Origin: a virus
DNA length: 64,000 nt
Reading direction: 5' to 3' (one strand)
Virus record (IMG/VR): IMGVR_UViG_3300005590_000001
Coordinates: 62,001-126,000 of that record
Shown here: positions 28,117 through 37,736 of the stretch, one piece after another
Layout of the letters: every line of letters starts with the position of its first letter
Numbering within the stretch: the stretch's first letter is position 1
Notes under the pieces: generated by a model
What the model was told of the DNA's origin: nothing
What the model saw: the letters and a program-made list of their open reading frames with translations, nothing else
Database searches by the model: none
Translations under genes and position numbers: made by a program

Positions 28117-29445
28117 ATGAAAATTTTCAAGGCTGAAGCTGAGATTGCAGATCTCATAAAAAATAATTCAACGGCGGTTTATGCCCCGATTATCTCATTA
28201 CAAAATAAAGATGAGCTTTCTGCTGACCGTAAAAAAGTTCTTGCGGCTTTTAGCCTTGATAAAAATTTTGATGTTTATTTCATTAATAGCATTTTAGCTA
28301 GTGTTGGTGTTAACAAGAATGATGATGTATTCTTAGCTTCTGAATTATGGGCAGCTAAAGATACTCCGGTATACAAACAATTCAATTATATGCACAATGA
28401 AAAAGATATCATTGGGTGTATCATTAAAAGTGCTGCTGTAGATTCTAATGGCCAACCTATCGTAGATGCTTCTAAAGCTAACGAAATAAACGATGTAATA
28501 ACACAAGCAGTCATTTGGACTTATTGGGATGATCCTCAGCTTTCAAAAAGAATGTCTGAGATTATTCAACGAATAGAGGCTAACGAACTATTTGTATCAA
28601 TGGAATGTTTATTCCATGAGTTTGATTACCAATTAACTAATGCATCTGAAACTAAAATTGTAAATCGTAATAACGATACCGCCTTTTTAAGTAAACACTT
28701 GAAAGTTTATGGTGGTTCTGGTCAATATGACGGTTATGAAGTTTCAAGAGTATTAAGAAATTATGTATTTAGCGGCAAGGGTCTTGTTGACAATCCTGCC
28801 AATCCTAGAAGTGTAATCGATTTTACCGTAACCAAAGCATCTAATCAGGAGAATATAATGACCTTAGATGAATTGCAGGCCGAGCTTGATCGAACAAAGG
28901 CAGAATTGAAAAATGTTAATGATGAATTTGCCGCGTTCAAAACAGCGCAAGCCAGTGATGCTGATCACAAAGCTGAAGTTGATGGCTTAAATAAGCAAAT
29001 CGCAGAACTTAAGCGAGTAATTGATGAGTATCAAGATAAATTTGACACTGCTAAAGCAGAAGCAACCTCAAAGGTTGACGAAGTGGTTAAGCTGTATGAA
29101 GCAGCTAAAGCAGAAAATGTTGAATTAAAAACAGAAGCTGTTAAGGCAGCTCGAATTGCTAAACTTGTCGCTGTGAAAGTCAGCGAAGATCGAGCATCGG
29201 AAATTTGTGCAACGTTTGCCGGTGTTAGTGATGAACAGTTTGATGAATTAGTGAAAACTTACGCCGCTCTTTCAAAACAGTCTGCTGCTCCTAACTTTGA
29301 TAAAGTTGAAGCTGAACAGGATGAATCATCTGAAGCTGAGTCTAAAAAAGACGATAAAGAGATGGAAGAATCTGAAGCTGAGACTAAATGTAAGTCAATT
29401 GCAGCTGAAATTGGCGAAATTCTTTCTTTGAATACTAAGGAGTAA
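28117..29445 (+). CDS. head maturation protease fused to scaffold
   Basis: The 442-residue protein has two parts. Residues 1-240 are a prohead-protease-like domain: YMHNEKDIIG with His93 and ELFVSMECLF with Ser161, the His-Ser order of the phage core proteases. Residues 248-442 are a charged coiled coil (LQAELDRTKAELKNVNDEF; acidic end SKKDDKEMEESEAETK), as expected of an internal scaffold. A nested in-frame start with its own ribosome site is present at 28858. The scaffold shapes the prohead; the protease then cleaves it. Confidence 0.75.
   Translation: MKIFKAEAEIADLIKNNSTAVYAPIISLQNKDELSADRKKVLAAFSLDKNFDVYFINSILASVGVNKNDDVFLASELWAAKDTPVYKQFNYMHNEKDIIGCIIKSAAVDSNGQPIVDASKANEINDVITQAVIWTYWDDPQLSKRMSEIIQRIEANELFVSMECLFHEFDYQLTNASETKIVNRNNDTAFLSKHLKVYGGSGQYDGYEVSRVLRNYVFSGKGLVDNPANPRSVIDFTVTKASNQENIMTLDELQAELDRTKAELKNVNDEFAAFKTAQASDADHKAEVDGLNKQIAELKRVIDEYQDKFDTAKAEATSKVDEVVKLYEAAKAENVELKTEAVKAARIAKLVAVKVSEDRASEICATFAGVSDEQFDELVKTYAALSKQSAAPNFDKVEAEQDESSEAESKKDDKEMEESEAETKCKSIAAEIGEILSLNTKE
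28858..29445 (+). CDS. nested scaffold product (internal start)
   Basis: An in-frame ATG is preceded by CAGGAGAATATA, a strong ribosome site inside the protease gene. Translation from it would give the 195-residue coiled-coil scaffold alone, as lambda C/Nu3 does. Confidence 0.55.
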   Translation: MTLDELQAELDRTKAELKNVNDEFAAFKTAQASDADHKAEVDGLNKQIAELKRVIDEYQDKFDTAKAEATSKVDEVVKLYEAAKAENVELKTEAVKAARIAKLVAVKVSEDRASEICATFAGVSDEQFDELVKTYAALSKQSAAPNFDKVEAEQDESSEAESKKDDKEMEESEAETKCKSIAAEIGEILSLNTKE

Positions 29446-29448
29446 ATA

Positions 29449-29916
29449 ATGGCTCTTAAGCACCAGATTCAAGTTCTTGAATATGATTTAAGCCGATACA
29501 TGCAGACTGCCGGAACTCGCGGTGGAGTTGTGTGCTTGGCTAATACTGGTACGTTCACTCCGGACATGGATCATCAGGACAATGTTGTGTCCTATGCAGC
29601 TGATCCTTCTGGTAAAGAACCCGTTGGACTGTTAATGCATACAGTTCGTTCCTACGATGTAACTGAAGTTGGTCAGAACTTCCAGAATCTGGATGTTGTT
29701 CCTCTGAACTCTAAAGTTACTCTTATGCGAAAAGGTACCTGTTCTACAGACATGGTTGATCCTTCTCGTTTATCTAGCATTGTTCCCGGTCCTGCGTATT
29801 TGACCGGTTCAGGTTTCTTATCTGATGAAGTTAGCGCGATGAACCCACAGGTCGGACGGTTTATGTCCTCTGCTGATTCTGATGGCTTCGTTAAAGTTTC
29901 TGTTCACCTTGACTAA
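29449..29916 (+). CDS. capsid decoration protein (probable)
   Basis: The 155-residue protein lies between the scaffold and the major capsid gene, where small head-stabilising proteins sit. It is beta-rich with Gly/Ser turns and no charged helices (GGVVCLANTGTFTPDMD, VVPLNSKVTLMRKG). It probably caps or trims the shell surface; this rests on position and size. Confidence 0.65.
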   Translation: MALKHQIQVLEYDLSRYMQTAGTRGGVVCLANTGTFTPDMDHQDNVVSYAADPSGKEPVGLLMHTVRSYDVTEVGQNFQNLDVVPLNSKVTLMRKGTCSTDMVDPSRLSSIVPGPAYLTGSGFLSDEVSAMNPQVGRFMSSADSDGFVKVSVHLD

Positions 29917-29933
29917 ATTGGAGAATTGACATA

Positions 29934-30944
29934 ATGTCGAAATTATTTAGTGAAATTTCTGAAGAAACTAAAGAAGTTTTGAAGTCTACGGCTTCACGCG
30001 ATGAAGCAGTGCGCGCCAAAGCTATCACTCAGTTTCTTGAAGCTGTCGAACTCCCGATTCGACAGGGTGTGATGGATGGTGAGAATACCGGTGGTATTTT
30101 CAATGTCACACAAATCCCTGCTGGAACAACCCCTGAATTCCCGATTGACTTTGTCGAGCCGGGTACTGAAGGACAATTCTTAGCGTGGACAAATCCGGGT
30201 AAAGGTTATATTCCTGCGATCGCAATCAACGGTTCGAAAATCGTTGGTCAGATCATCGGATCTACCTTTGCTGTTGAATACGATCTGGAATACGCACGTA
30301 ATGCACGATGGGATATTCTGGCTCGTCTTTCTGAAGTCTTCATGGCGTCTTTCGTCAAGAAGCGTAACGATGATGGTTGGCATACGCTTTTAGCTGCTGC
30401 TGCCGGTCGTGGTATGTTGGTTTATGATCCGGCTGCTTCAGCTGGTTCGTTCTCGAAGAAGCTTTTCTCTCTGCTACGATGCTCAATGGCTCGTAACGGT
30501 GGTGGAAATCAGACTTCCTTGAAGAAATCCCGAGCCACCGATGTATATATTTCTTGTGAGGGTGTCGAAGAAATCCTGAACTGGGACCTGTCTCAAGTTC
30601 CTGATTCTGTTCGAGCACAGCTTTATAATATGAGCAATGGTCAAGATACTGTTGTGGATATTTTAAAGACTCGCGTTCATGAAATGTATGAACTTGGTGT
30701 TGGCCAAGAATATCAGACTTACTACTCTACCAATCTTGGTGGATCTCTAGAAAGTTCCGATACTGAACTTGGTATTGCTCTAGACCTTGCAAATCGTGAC
30801 TCTTTTATCTTTGCCTTTACTCAGCCTCTAGAGGTTTACGAAGATCCTGCTCTGCATAGATCTCAAATGGGTGGATGGTATGGATGGGAACGTTACAGCG
30901 TTTTAGTTCTTGACAATCGACGAATTCTTCCTATCAGCTTCTAA
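29934..30944 (+). CDS. major capsid protein
   Basis: The 336-residue protein follows protease/scaffold and decoration genes and precedes a terminator, the usual place of the major head protein. It starts with a helical N-arm (SEETKEVLKSTASRDEAVRAK), then an HK97-like mix (QGVMDGENTGGIFNVTQIP, VEYDLEYARNARWDIL) and a C-terminal strand pair (GWYGWERYSVLVLDNRRI). Codons and the ribosome site (TTGGAG) suit high expression. Confidence 0.85.
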   Translation: MSKLFSEISEETKEVLKSTASRDEAVRAKAITQFLEAVELPIRQGVMDGENTGGIFNVTQIPAGTTPEFPIDFVEPGTEGQFLAWTNPGKGYIPAIAINGSKIVGQIIGSTFAVEYDLEYARNARWDILARLSEVFMASFVKKRNDDGWHTLLAAAAGRGMLVYDPAASAGSFSKKLFSLLRCSMARNGGGNQTSLKKSRATDVYISCEGVEEILNWDLSQVPDSVRAQLYNMSNGQDTVVDILKTRVHEMYELGVGQEYQTYYSTNLGGSLESSDTELGIALDLANRDSFIFAFTQPLEVYEDPALHRSQMGGWYGWERYSVLVLDNRRILPISF

Positions 30945-30972
30945 GAAAGCTGGGGAAAATTAATAAAAGATT

Positions 30973-31015
30973 TGGGCCTACGCAACTCTGATGGGGTGTG
31001 ATAGGCCCATTTTTA
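30973..31015 (+). terminator. intrinsic terminator after major capsid gene
   Basis: Stem TGGGCCTA/TAGGCCCA (8 bp) with a 21-nt loop is followed by TTTTTAT. Confidence 0.75.
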
Positions 31016-31044
31016 TATCATTAATTATAAGGTATTATTGAATT

Positions 31045-31107
31045 ATGAACTCGAATATCATTCAAAGACTCGGGAACTTCCGAGAGAAACTGTGGGGGTG
31101 GAAATAG
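31045..31107 (+). CDS. possible 20-codon leader frame
   Basis: A short frame (MNSNIIQRLGNFREKLWGWK) ends one nt before the ATG of the fibre gene at 31108 and might couple its translation. It also contains that gene's ribosome site (GGGGGTGG). Low confidence. Confidence 0.3.
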   Translation: MNSNIIQRLGNFREKLWGWK

Positions 31108-32232
31108 ATGACGACATACTACGCGACACACAATGCAGCGGGCGGCGGTGCCGGCACATCTGTCGGTGACCCGTTCACTTTGCAGGAACTGTTCGACACT
31201 GTCACCAATTCCGATCTAGGGTTGATCTGCAACACCGGCACGTATACCCCATCGGCTCAGATTGATGTGGATAACGGTGCAAATGTTGGCACGGTTTCTG
31301 CGCGAACCCAAATCCGCGGTGCCGCATCGGATGGCACCGACGATGGGACAATTGCGACGATCAGTGGAAGCAGTCTCGGAGCATCCACCGATCTGATCAG
31401 TATTGACATCAACTACTATTACATCGCAAATCTAAGGATCACTGGAGCGACGCGATACAACGTCTACAGCGATTCGGATGGCAGCATCTGGGAAAACTGC
31501 CGGCTGGACAACGCGACCAGTCATGGATTCTGGCAGCAGACGAATCTTGACACCACCATCTTCAAGGTATGCGAAATCGACAACAACGGCGGTGCAGGAT
31601 ACACCGGCGGCTTCGACTCGCGAGGCTGTGGGATATGGGAGTCGTGCAGTATTCACGACAATGGCAGCTTTGGACTGAAACTCACTCCCGTCGGGAGAAT
31701 GATCGACACGATTGTCTTCAAGAACGGCGGCGATGGCGTGCGGATAGATATGAATTCGCACAGTACTGAAAACGGTGCGATCATTAACTGCACAATTGAT
31801 GGCAACACTGGAGACGGCATTGAAAGTGTGAACTCCACAATCGCGTCTGATTCGATGTCGATCGCCGATACGATCATCAGTAACAACGGAGGGTATGGGA
31901 TCAACCTCAACAGTACTCCACTGACGGGGTTCCAACTCAGGTTGCTGTGTGTCCCGACCAGCACAGGTGCAAATTCATTGGGGCAAATTGATGCTGGAAG
32001 CCTGCCTGCGGACACGGTGACAGATAACCCGGACTTTGTGGACAGAACAACGGGCGGCAGCGAGGACTACACGCCACAAGGCACAGGGCTGAAAGTGACG
32101 CGGTCTCCAATCAGTGGTGTCGGCGGCGACAGCTATAAGTGGGTTGGGGCAATTCAACCAGATACAGCATCGAGCGGTGGTGGCCTATTGGGGGTGACTG
32201 CTGCGTCTATGTCGGGAGGCATGAGAGCATGA
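31108..32232 (+). CDS. right-handed beta-helix tail protein
   Basis: The 374-residue protein has the pattern of parallel beta-helix rungs: repeats ending in Asn/Asp/Gly turns (NCRLDNATSHGFWQQ, CEIDNNGGAG, CSIHDNGSFGLKL, CTIDGNTGDGI). Such proteins form tail fibres or spikes that bind or cut host glycans. The gene is distinctly GC-rich, in contrast to the head genes before it. The N-terminus (TTYYATHNAAGGGAGTSVG) looks like a virion-attachment tail. Confidence 0.75.
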   Translation: MTTYYATHNAAGGGAGTSVGDPFTLQELFDTVTNSDLGLICNTGTYTPSAQIDVDNGANVGTVSARTQIRGAASDGTDDGTIATISGSSLGASTDLISIDINYYYIANLRITGATRYNVYSDSDGSIWENCRLDNATSHGFWQQTNLDTTIFKVCEIDNNGGAGYTGGFDSRGCGIWESCSIHDNGSFGLKLTPVGRMIDTIVFKNGGDGVRIDMNSHSTENGAIINCTIDGNTGDGIESVNSTIASDSMSIADTIISNNGGYGINLNSTPLTGFQLRLLCVPTSTGANSLGQIDAGSLPADTVTDNPDFVDRTTGGSEDYTPQGTGLKVTRSPISGVGGDSYKWVGAIQPDTASSGGGLLGVTAASMSGGMRA

Positions 32233-32660
32233 CAGCAATTCTTGCAGGATCAACTGACCAATCAGTCGACGTGTTCATCGCGGACTCGTCGTCATCAGTC
32301 GGGGCGGGCCTCACGGGGCTTGTCTACAACACATCGGGCCTCACGTGCTACTACCGCAAGGGGGCCACAGGGACTATGACCGCGTTGTCGCTGGCAACAC
32401 AGACGGTTGGTGGTGCCCATTCGGACGGGGGGTTTGTCGAGATCGACGCCACAAATGCTCCGGGTCTCTATCGTCTGGATCTCAGCGACACAATTGTTGC
32501 GGCTGAAGGACGGGCCAGTCTATACCTGCACGGTGCGGCGAACATGGCACCATGCGTTGATCGAATTGACTGTGTGCCGATCCCGTCCAACGTCAAGCAG
32601 ATCAATGACGTGGCAATCACGGGCGATGGTTCTTCCGGTGACAAGTTCGGGGTTGACTGA
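32229..32660 (+). CDS. tail structural protein, beta-sandwich-like, 143 aa
   Basis: ATG overlaps the previous TGA (ATGA) and the stop overlaps the next ATG (TGATG). The central region (SGLTCYYRKG, FVEIDATNAPGLYRLDL) resembles that of the proteins at 40483 and 41252, a domain marked by a G-L-Y-x-x-D/T-L strand. Role likely structural in the fibre base. GC-rich. Confidence 0.65.
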   Translation: MTAILAGSTDQSVDVFIADSSSSVGAGLTGLVYNTSGLTCYYRKGATGTMTALSLATQTVGGAHSDGGFVEIDATNAPGLYRLDLSDTIVAAEGRASLYLHGAANMAPCVDRIDCVPIPSNVKQINDVAITGDGSSGDKFGVD

Positions 32661-34930
32661 TGGCGAACGACGTTCTTGAACCAATCTTCGGCGATGTGTG
32701 GGGCGACGTGTGGGAGCAGGATGCTCGCCCCGCGTCATGGCCGGATTACATGGCCAACCGGAAGATCACCGGCCTGACGACGATCACACCAAAGATCAAG
32801 TGCCAACTTGTCAGCGGCACGATGCCATTTGCGGTGCAGGTGTCTGCCGAGCAGACCACGTATGACGCATCCGGAAACCCCTATTTCGATTTGCACTACG
32901 AGTGGGACTTTGGCGACCCGTCCTCCACGGAAATCTTCTACTCGAAGATGACAGGGCAGTACCTCAATTCCAACAGTGATCAGATTACGCCTGACGCGAC
33001 GCACCTTTATCGCAGTGACGGCAGCTACACAATCACGCTGACGGTCAAGGGAATCAACGAGTACGGGCAGACGGTTTCCGCCAGTACAACGAGCATCCTG
33101 ACGCTCGGCGACTACGAGATATTCATGGGCGGTGCGACAGGCGGCACGTTCACGCTCACGGTCGATGGACAGACAACCTCGGCGATCGCTTATGACGCTA
33201 CGATGGCAACCATCGTCACCAATCTGGAAGGCCTGAGTACGGTCGGCAGCGGCAACGCAAGAGACACAGGGCGAGGGACGTTTGAGCTGTGCGGTGACTT
33301 GGCTGGCGACACGCTGACGGTCTCGGCGAATTTCGGCAGTCTGACAGGTGTTGGAACTGGCGACTCTGCACCTCAGTTGATTGAGCGGGCAACAAGTGCG
33401 ACGGCATCGAGTATCACGGTTGCGGATCTAACGGGGTGGACACAACGCTGGTTCGATCCAAGTGCTGGAACGAATGGCGATGGGTTGTCGTCTGCTAGTC
33501 CGTGGAATGACGCCAGTGAGGCGTTCGATCATTTGAGTTCCAGCGTCAACTCATCGGACAAGGCGTGGCTGTGGCTGGCAACCGATTCGACGTGGGAGAT
33601 CGAAGCAAACCGGATACCGATGGAGAGTGTCAGTGGGAGAGTCATTGCCGCGTACGGTTCTGGGGCGAAACCGATCATCAAGAATGAAACAGGAAGTTTC
33701 ACGTTCAATGTTGAGTTGTTCTACTTCGCTCTACCGTACTCGTCAGGCGGAAACCTGACGGAATCAGAATTTAAGATCATCGGGTGCGACCTTCGCGGGA
33801 CACGAACAAGTGCCATTGCGTGTGTGCAAATTACACAGACAAACAATGGCACCAGCACAACACCTCGCACATGGTTTCGTGATGGTTTGATCGCTGATTG
33901 CGACTTCACCCGAACTGCTGGAAGTGGTCAGCTTTATCGCACGGATGGTACAGAGACTGTTCACAATGTTGTGAGTTGGGACACCGACTATGACGGGGGT
34001 GCATTTGAAGCATTAGCGACGTTAAATCTGAATATGGCAGACTGGGTCTCATGTGTTGGCGGTTCATTCAAAGGAATCGACGGCGATGACGTTTTTCATC
34101 ATCACGTCTATCCGAAGGTTCACAACCATTGGCTCTGTGAGTGGGTCACATTCAAAGAGGTGATATCTGCAAATTATTGTGTAAACACAAACACTCAAGG
34201 CGATGGTGCCTGTCGATGGTTTGTGTTTTCAGATTGCGATATCACCGGCACGAAGAATGGCATCGACGCCAGTAACTTGCAAAACAGTTACGACGAAGGC
34301 GACACGTCCTGGATTCAGGACATGATTGTTCAGGGGTGCGAGTTTCATGATCTGACGGAATCTGGAATTGCGGCATGGAACGTGAAGTCAGTGGATATTA
34401 GGCATTGCGTTTTCGCGAACAATGCCTCGCTGAATATCACCATCTCCCGCGTGGCTCTTTGTGATGACCTCCGTGTCCATAATAGCCGATTCTACGGCGA
34501 GTTGTGTGCCATTCGGATGTGGCAAGACAACGGGACATTTTTCGGAAACAAAGTACACAATACGGGGTCAACGATCCAGACGGCGATTCAGCACGAATCG
34601 GATGAAATGGATATCACGACTTGGGATGCGGATCAAAATACGCTGTGGGCACCGAACAATACTGAAATACTCTACGGACGCGACGGCGAGGGTTACGAGT
34701 CATTCGAAGACTGGCAGGCGTATGGCCATGACGCCAACGGGCAAGAGGCGGACCCGTCGTTCGACGATCCCGCGAATGGCGTGCTGGAGTACAACTGGGC
34801 AATACCTAGTTATGATAGTTTGCCAGAAGTTTCTGGAGATACGGATGTTGGTTCCATCACTAGATTAGTCGGCTATGATATAGCCGGTAACGTCGCTTTT
34901 GATATTAGTTCAACAAATTTATGGTCTTAA
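32660..34930 (+). CDS. tail fibre/spike with PKD-like and beta-helix domains
   Basis: The 756-residue protein has an N-terminal ~50 residues, then a PKD-type immunoglobulin-like domain (LHYEWDFGDPSS ... HLYRSDGSYTITLTVKG, ~80-150) and then a long Ser/Thr/Asn-rich stretch consistent with parallel beta-helix. Codon composition changes near 34800: before it is GC-rich, after it the last ~40 codons are AT-rich like the phage backbone, so the gene is a junction between two sources. Confidence 0.75.
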   Translation: MANDVLEPIFGDVWGDVWEQDARPASWPDYMANRKITGLTTITPKIKCQLVSGTMPFAVQVSAEQTTYDASGNPYFDLHYEWDFGDPSSTEIFYSKMTGQYLNSNSDQITPDATHLYRSDGSYTITLTVKGINEYGQTVSASTTSILTLGDYEIFMGGATGGTFTLTVDGQTTSAIAYDATMATIVTNLEGLSTVGSGNARDTGRGTFELCGDLAGDTLTVSANFGSLTGVGTGDSAPQLIERATSATASSITVADLTGWTQRWFDPSAGTNGDGLSSASPWNDASEAFDHLSSSVNSSDKAWLWLATDSTWEIEANRIPMESVSGRVIAAYGSGAKPIIKNETGSFTFNVELFYFALPYSSGGNLTESEFKIIGCDLRGTRTSAIACVQITQTNNGTSTTPRTWFRDGLIADCDFTRTAGSGQLYRTDGTETVHNVVSWDTDYDGGAFEALATLNLNMADWVSCVGGSFKGIDGDDVFHHHVYPKVHNHWLCEWVTFKEVISANYCVNTNTQGDGACRWFVFSDCDITGTKNGIDASNLQNSYDEGDTSWIQDMIVQGCEFHDLTESGIAAWNVKSVDIRHCVFANNASLNITISRVALCDDLRVHNSRFYGELCAIRMWQDNGTFFGNKVHNTGSTIQTAIQHESDEMDITTWDADQNTLWAPNNTEILYGRDGEGYESFEDWQAYGHDANGQEADPSFDDPANGVLEYNWAIPSYDSLPEVSGDTDVGSITRLVGYDIAGNVAFDISSTNLWS

Positions 34931-34942
34931 TTGGAGAAAATA

Positions 34943-35236
34943 ATGGATCTTTTAGATAGTAACGCAACTGGAGCAATTACTGGCTCGTGGATTACAAATC
35001 CATACAAAAAATGTGTATTTTATATAGAGGGAACACCCGGCGGGGCAACATATATTCTACGCTGGAGACCTTCAGATTCTACTGGTAATGGTAATCCAGT
35101 AGTGGTTTATAGTTCTTTTGACACAGATGCAACAACTATTAAGGCTGTGCAAGTAACTGGTGGTTGGTTTCAAGTTGAAGTTTCCGGGGGTTCCGGGGTC
35201 AATGCTATGCCACAAGTTCATCAAAGTGAAGTGTAA
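34943..35236 (+). CDS. hypothetical structural protein, 97 aa
   Basis: ATG behind TTGGAG. The small protein is beta-rich (YKKCVFYIEGTPGGATYILRW, GGWFQVEVSGGSG) and reads like a jelly-roll or head-stabilising accessory. AT-rich like the backbone. Unknown exact role. Confidence 0.55.
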   Translation: MDLLDSNATGAITGSWITNPYKKCVFYIEGTPGGATYILRWRPSDSTGNGNPVVVYSSFDTDATTIKAVQVTGGWFQVEVSGGSGVNAMPQVHQSEV

Positions 35237-35239
35237 GAT

Positions 35240-35695
35240 ATGTCTACAACCTTCCTAAGTGAAACTATACCGATGTTAAGAGCAAATATCGACGATATGA
35301 ATTCGTGCGATTATGAATATACAGATGAGCGCTTAGCTCAACTATTATTTATATCGGCCGATTACGTAAATATCGATATGTGTTGGTCTTATGACATTTG
35401 TGTATCGGCCCAAACAATATCGCCGAATCCAACTACACCAAATAAAGATGGGAAATTTTTACATTTGGTTGTTTTAAAAGCTTCGCATATTTTCTATAAA
35501 AGTCTGCAAAGTAGTTATTCTGTCGGCGGATTTAAATTGTCAGATGGACCAACTTCTATTGACTTAGGGAGTAACGCTACAAATATTAGGATGGTGGGCG
35601 ATGATTATCTAACACAGTATAATCGGCTGAAACACTCGATAATGTTCTGTAGTGGCGGATACGGCATTATAACTCCATATGGAGGCATTACTTAA
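35240..35695 (+). CDS. head-tail adaptor-like protein, 151 aa
   Basis: The N-terminal helix pattern ([19 protein letters not shown], then [18 protein letters not shown]) resembles the head-completion adaptors that bind the portal, which begin with LR-x-x-I-x-D and a D-x-x-L-x-x-L-L-x-x-A helix. The rest is mixed. Ends in TAATG with the fibre gene. Confidence 0.55.
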   Translation: MSTTFLSETIPMLRANIDDMNSCDYEYTDERLAQLLFISADYVNIDMCWSYDICVSAQTISPNPTTPNKDGKFLHLVVLKASHIFYKSLQSSYSVGGFKLSDGPTSIDLGSNATNIRMVGDDYLTQYNRLKHSIMFCSGGYGIITPYGGIT

Positions 35696-37722
35696 TGAAT
35701 AATATTTCAATAGTAGCACCCCGAAGCGTATTCTTATCGGACGGTAATAAAGTATTTATGCCTGATTCGCTAGGAACAGCCGGACAAATTATGGTTTTAT
35801 CATCTGATGGAACCAAATTTGAATTTAGTTCAGGCTCCGGTACAGCTTGGGGTGGAATCACCGGCACACTTTCGAATCAGTCTGATTTACAGACGGAGTT
35901 AGATGGAAAACAGGATGCAGACGCAGACTTAACTGCTCTTGCGGCTTTATCTGGAACAGACACAATTTATTATCGGTCCGGAGCAAATACATGGTCTGCT
36001 GTTACTATTGGATCTGGATTAGATTTTTCTTCTGGTGAGTTGACGGCGACTTTTACGGGCGGGATTACAGACGGCGATACTCTATCTATTGGATTAACAC
36101 TGCCGAATTCCGGCTTACATTTATTGGACACTAATGGGAGTCACGATTTAATTATTTCGCCGGGATCCGACTTAACCGCTGATCGAACACTCTCTATTAT
36201 CACTGGTGATTCTAATCGTAATTTAACACTGACGGGGGATGCAAGCATTTCTGGTACGAATACTGGAGATCAAACTAATGTCAGTGGAAATGCTGGAACT
36301 GTTACACATAATGATTATTCAGGATCAATGTCGACACTATCAATTGTGTTAACTAATGGTTCTGTGGTTGGTACTACTTTATCAGGTCCGACATGGAATG
36401 ATGATTCTGAAGTTTTTGCAATTGTTGGTGATATAACCGTCACTGGCACAGTAGACGGTCGAGATATAGCATCTGATGGAAGTAAATTAGACGGTATAGA
36501 ATCTGGAGCTGACGTAACGGATACAACCAATGTAACTGCTGCTGGGGCCTTAATGGACTCAGAAGTTGACGCCGATATTAAAACTTTAAGTTTACCGGCA
36601 AATACTACAATTTCTACATTTGGTGCAACTTTAATAGATGATGCAGATGCCGCAACTGCAAGATCTACATTAGGTGTAGACGCAGCAGGAACGGATAATA
36701 GCACAGATGTAACTTTAGCTGGAAGTTTAGATTATATAACGATTGCTGGACAAGTCATTACTCGTAATGCTATTGATTTGTCAACTGATGTGACTGGTGA
36801 TTTGCCAGTTACAAATTTGAATGGTGGTACTTCTGCTTCTTCGAGCACATTCTGGAGAGGCGATGGTACTTGGGCAACACCCGGTGGCGGAGGAAACGTA
36901 AGCAATACTGGAACGCCCGTTGATAATCAAATACCTGTTTGGACTTCCTCTACTGTTATTGAAGGTACTGCCGATCTTACTTATGATGGTTCCACATTAG
37001 CTGTCAGTGGAGATATTATATTAAGTGGAACTGTTGATGGGAGAGATATAGCTAGCGACGGCAGCAAACTCGATGGAATTGAAGCTGGTGCTGATATAAC
37101 AGATACAACTAATGTGACTGCAGCTGGCGCTTTAATGGATTCAGAAGTAGATGCTAATATTAAAACATTATCACTTCCGGCGTCTACAACAATTTCTTCT
37201 TTTGGCGCATCTCTTGTGGATGATGCAAATGCCACGGCAGCAAGAACCACCTTGGGTGTCGACGCAGCAGGAACCGATAATTCTACAGATGTCACCCTAG
37301 CGGGCACGCCGGACTACATTACTATTGCTGGACAGGTCATAACTAGGAATCAAATAAATCTTACTGATGATATTACCGGCGCATTTTCGGTGCCGTCAGA
37401 AGTGCACCATGTTAATACTAGCCAAACTCCATCCGGTACTACTGTTACTATCAATTGGACGACCAGTACATTTCAAACTTTAAATTTAGGAAGTGCTAGT
37501 GGTGATGTTACAATTTCATTTACTGATCCGTCAGGTCCTGCTCGCTTATCTATTAAATTAGTACAAGGGGCGACTGCACGAGATTTGACATGGCCCGCAG
37601 CTGTTAAGTGGGATGACGATGGTGAGATAACATGGAATTCTGACACTAGTAAGACTCGTATTTTATCATTCTTATTTGATGGAACTAATTATTTTGGCAT
37701 TCCATCTTCAACTTTTACATAA
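35695..37722 (+). CDS. tail fibre with duplicated repeat modules
   Basis: The 675-residue protein begins with a virion-attachment-like domain ([20 protein letters not shown]) and then repeats. A module of about 110 residues starting [17 protein letters not shown] and ending [12 protein letters not shown] occurs twice (36451-36780 and 37032-37361) with only modest change. The rest has many short Asp/Gly/Thr-rich repeats typical of trimeric fibres. It ends in a beta-rich C-terminal domain ([19 protein letters not shown]). Confidence 0.75.
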   Translation: MNNISIVAPRSVFLSDGNKVFMPDSLGTAGQIMVLSSDGTKFEFSSGSGTAWGGITGTLSNQSDLQTELDGKQDADADLTALAALSGTDTIYYRSGANTWSAVTIGSGLDFSSGELTATFTGGITDGDTLSIGLTLPNSGLHLLDTNGSHDLIISPGSDLTADRTLSIITGDSNRNLTLTGDASISGTNTGDQTNVSGNAGTVTHNDYSGSMSTLSIVLTNGSVVGTTLSGPTWNDDSEVFAIVGDITVTGTVDGRDIASDGSKLDGIESGADVTDTTNVTAAGALMDSEVDADIKTLSLPANTTISTFGATLIDDADAATARSTLGVDAAGTDNSTDVTLAGSLDYITIAGQVITRNAIDLSTDVTGDLPVTNLNGGTSASSSTFWRGDGTWATPGGGGNVSNTGTPVDNQIPVWTSSTVIEGTADLTYDGSTLAVSGDIILSGTVDGRDIASDGSKLDGIEAGADITDTTNVTAAGALMDSEVDANIKTLSLPASTTISSFGASLVDDANATAARTTLGVDAAGTDNSTDVTLAGTPDYITIAGQVITRNQINLTDDITGAFSVPSEVHHVNTSQTPSGTTVTINWTTSTFQTLNLGSASGDVTISFTDPSGPARLSIKLVQGATARDLTWPAAVKWDDDGEITWNSDTSKTRILSFLFDGTNYFGIPSSTFT

Positions 37723-37736
37723 TATAGGAAACTTAA

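Noticed and set aside
31432-31935. Long minus-strand frames in the GC-rich fibre region
   Set aside because: They arise from GC-rich third positions opposite a beta-helix gene and have no ribosome site.
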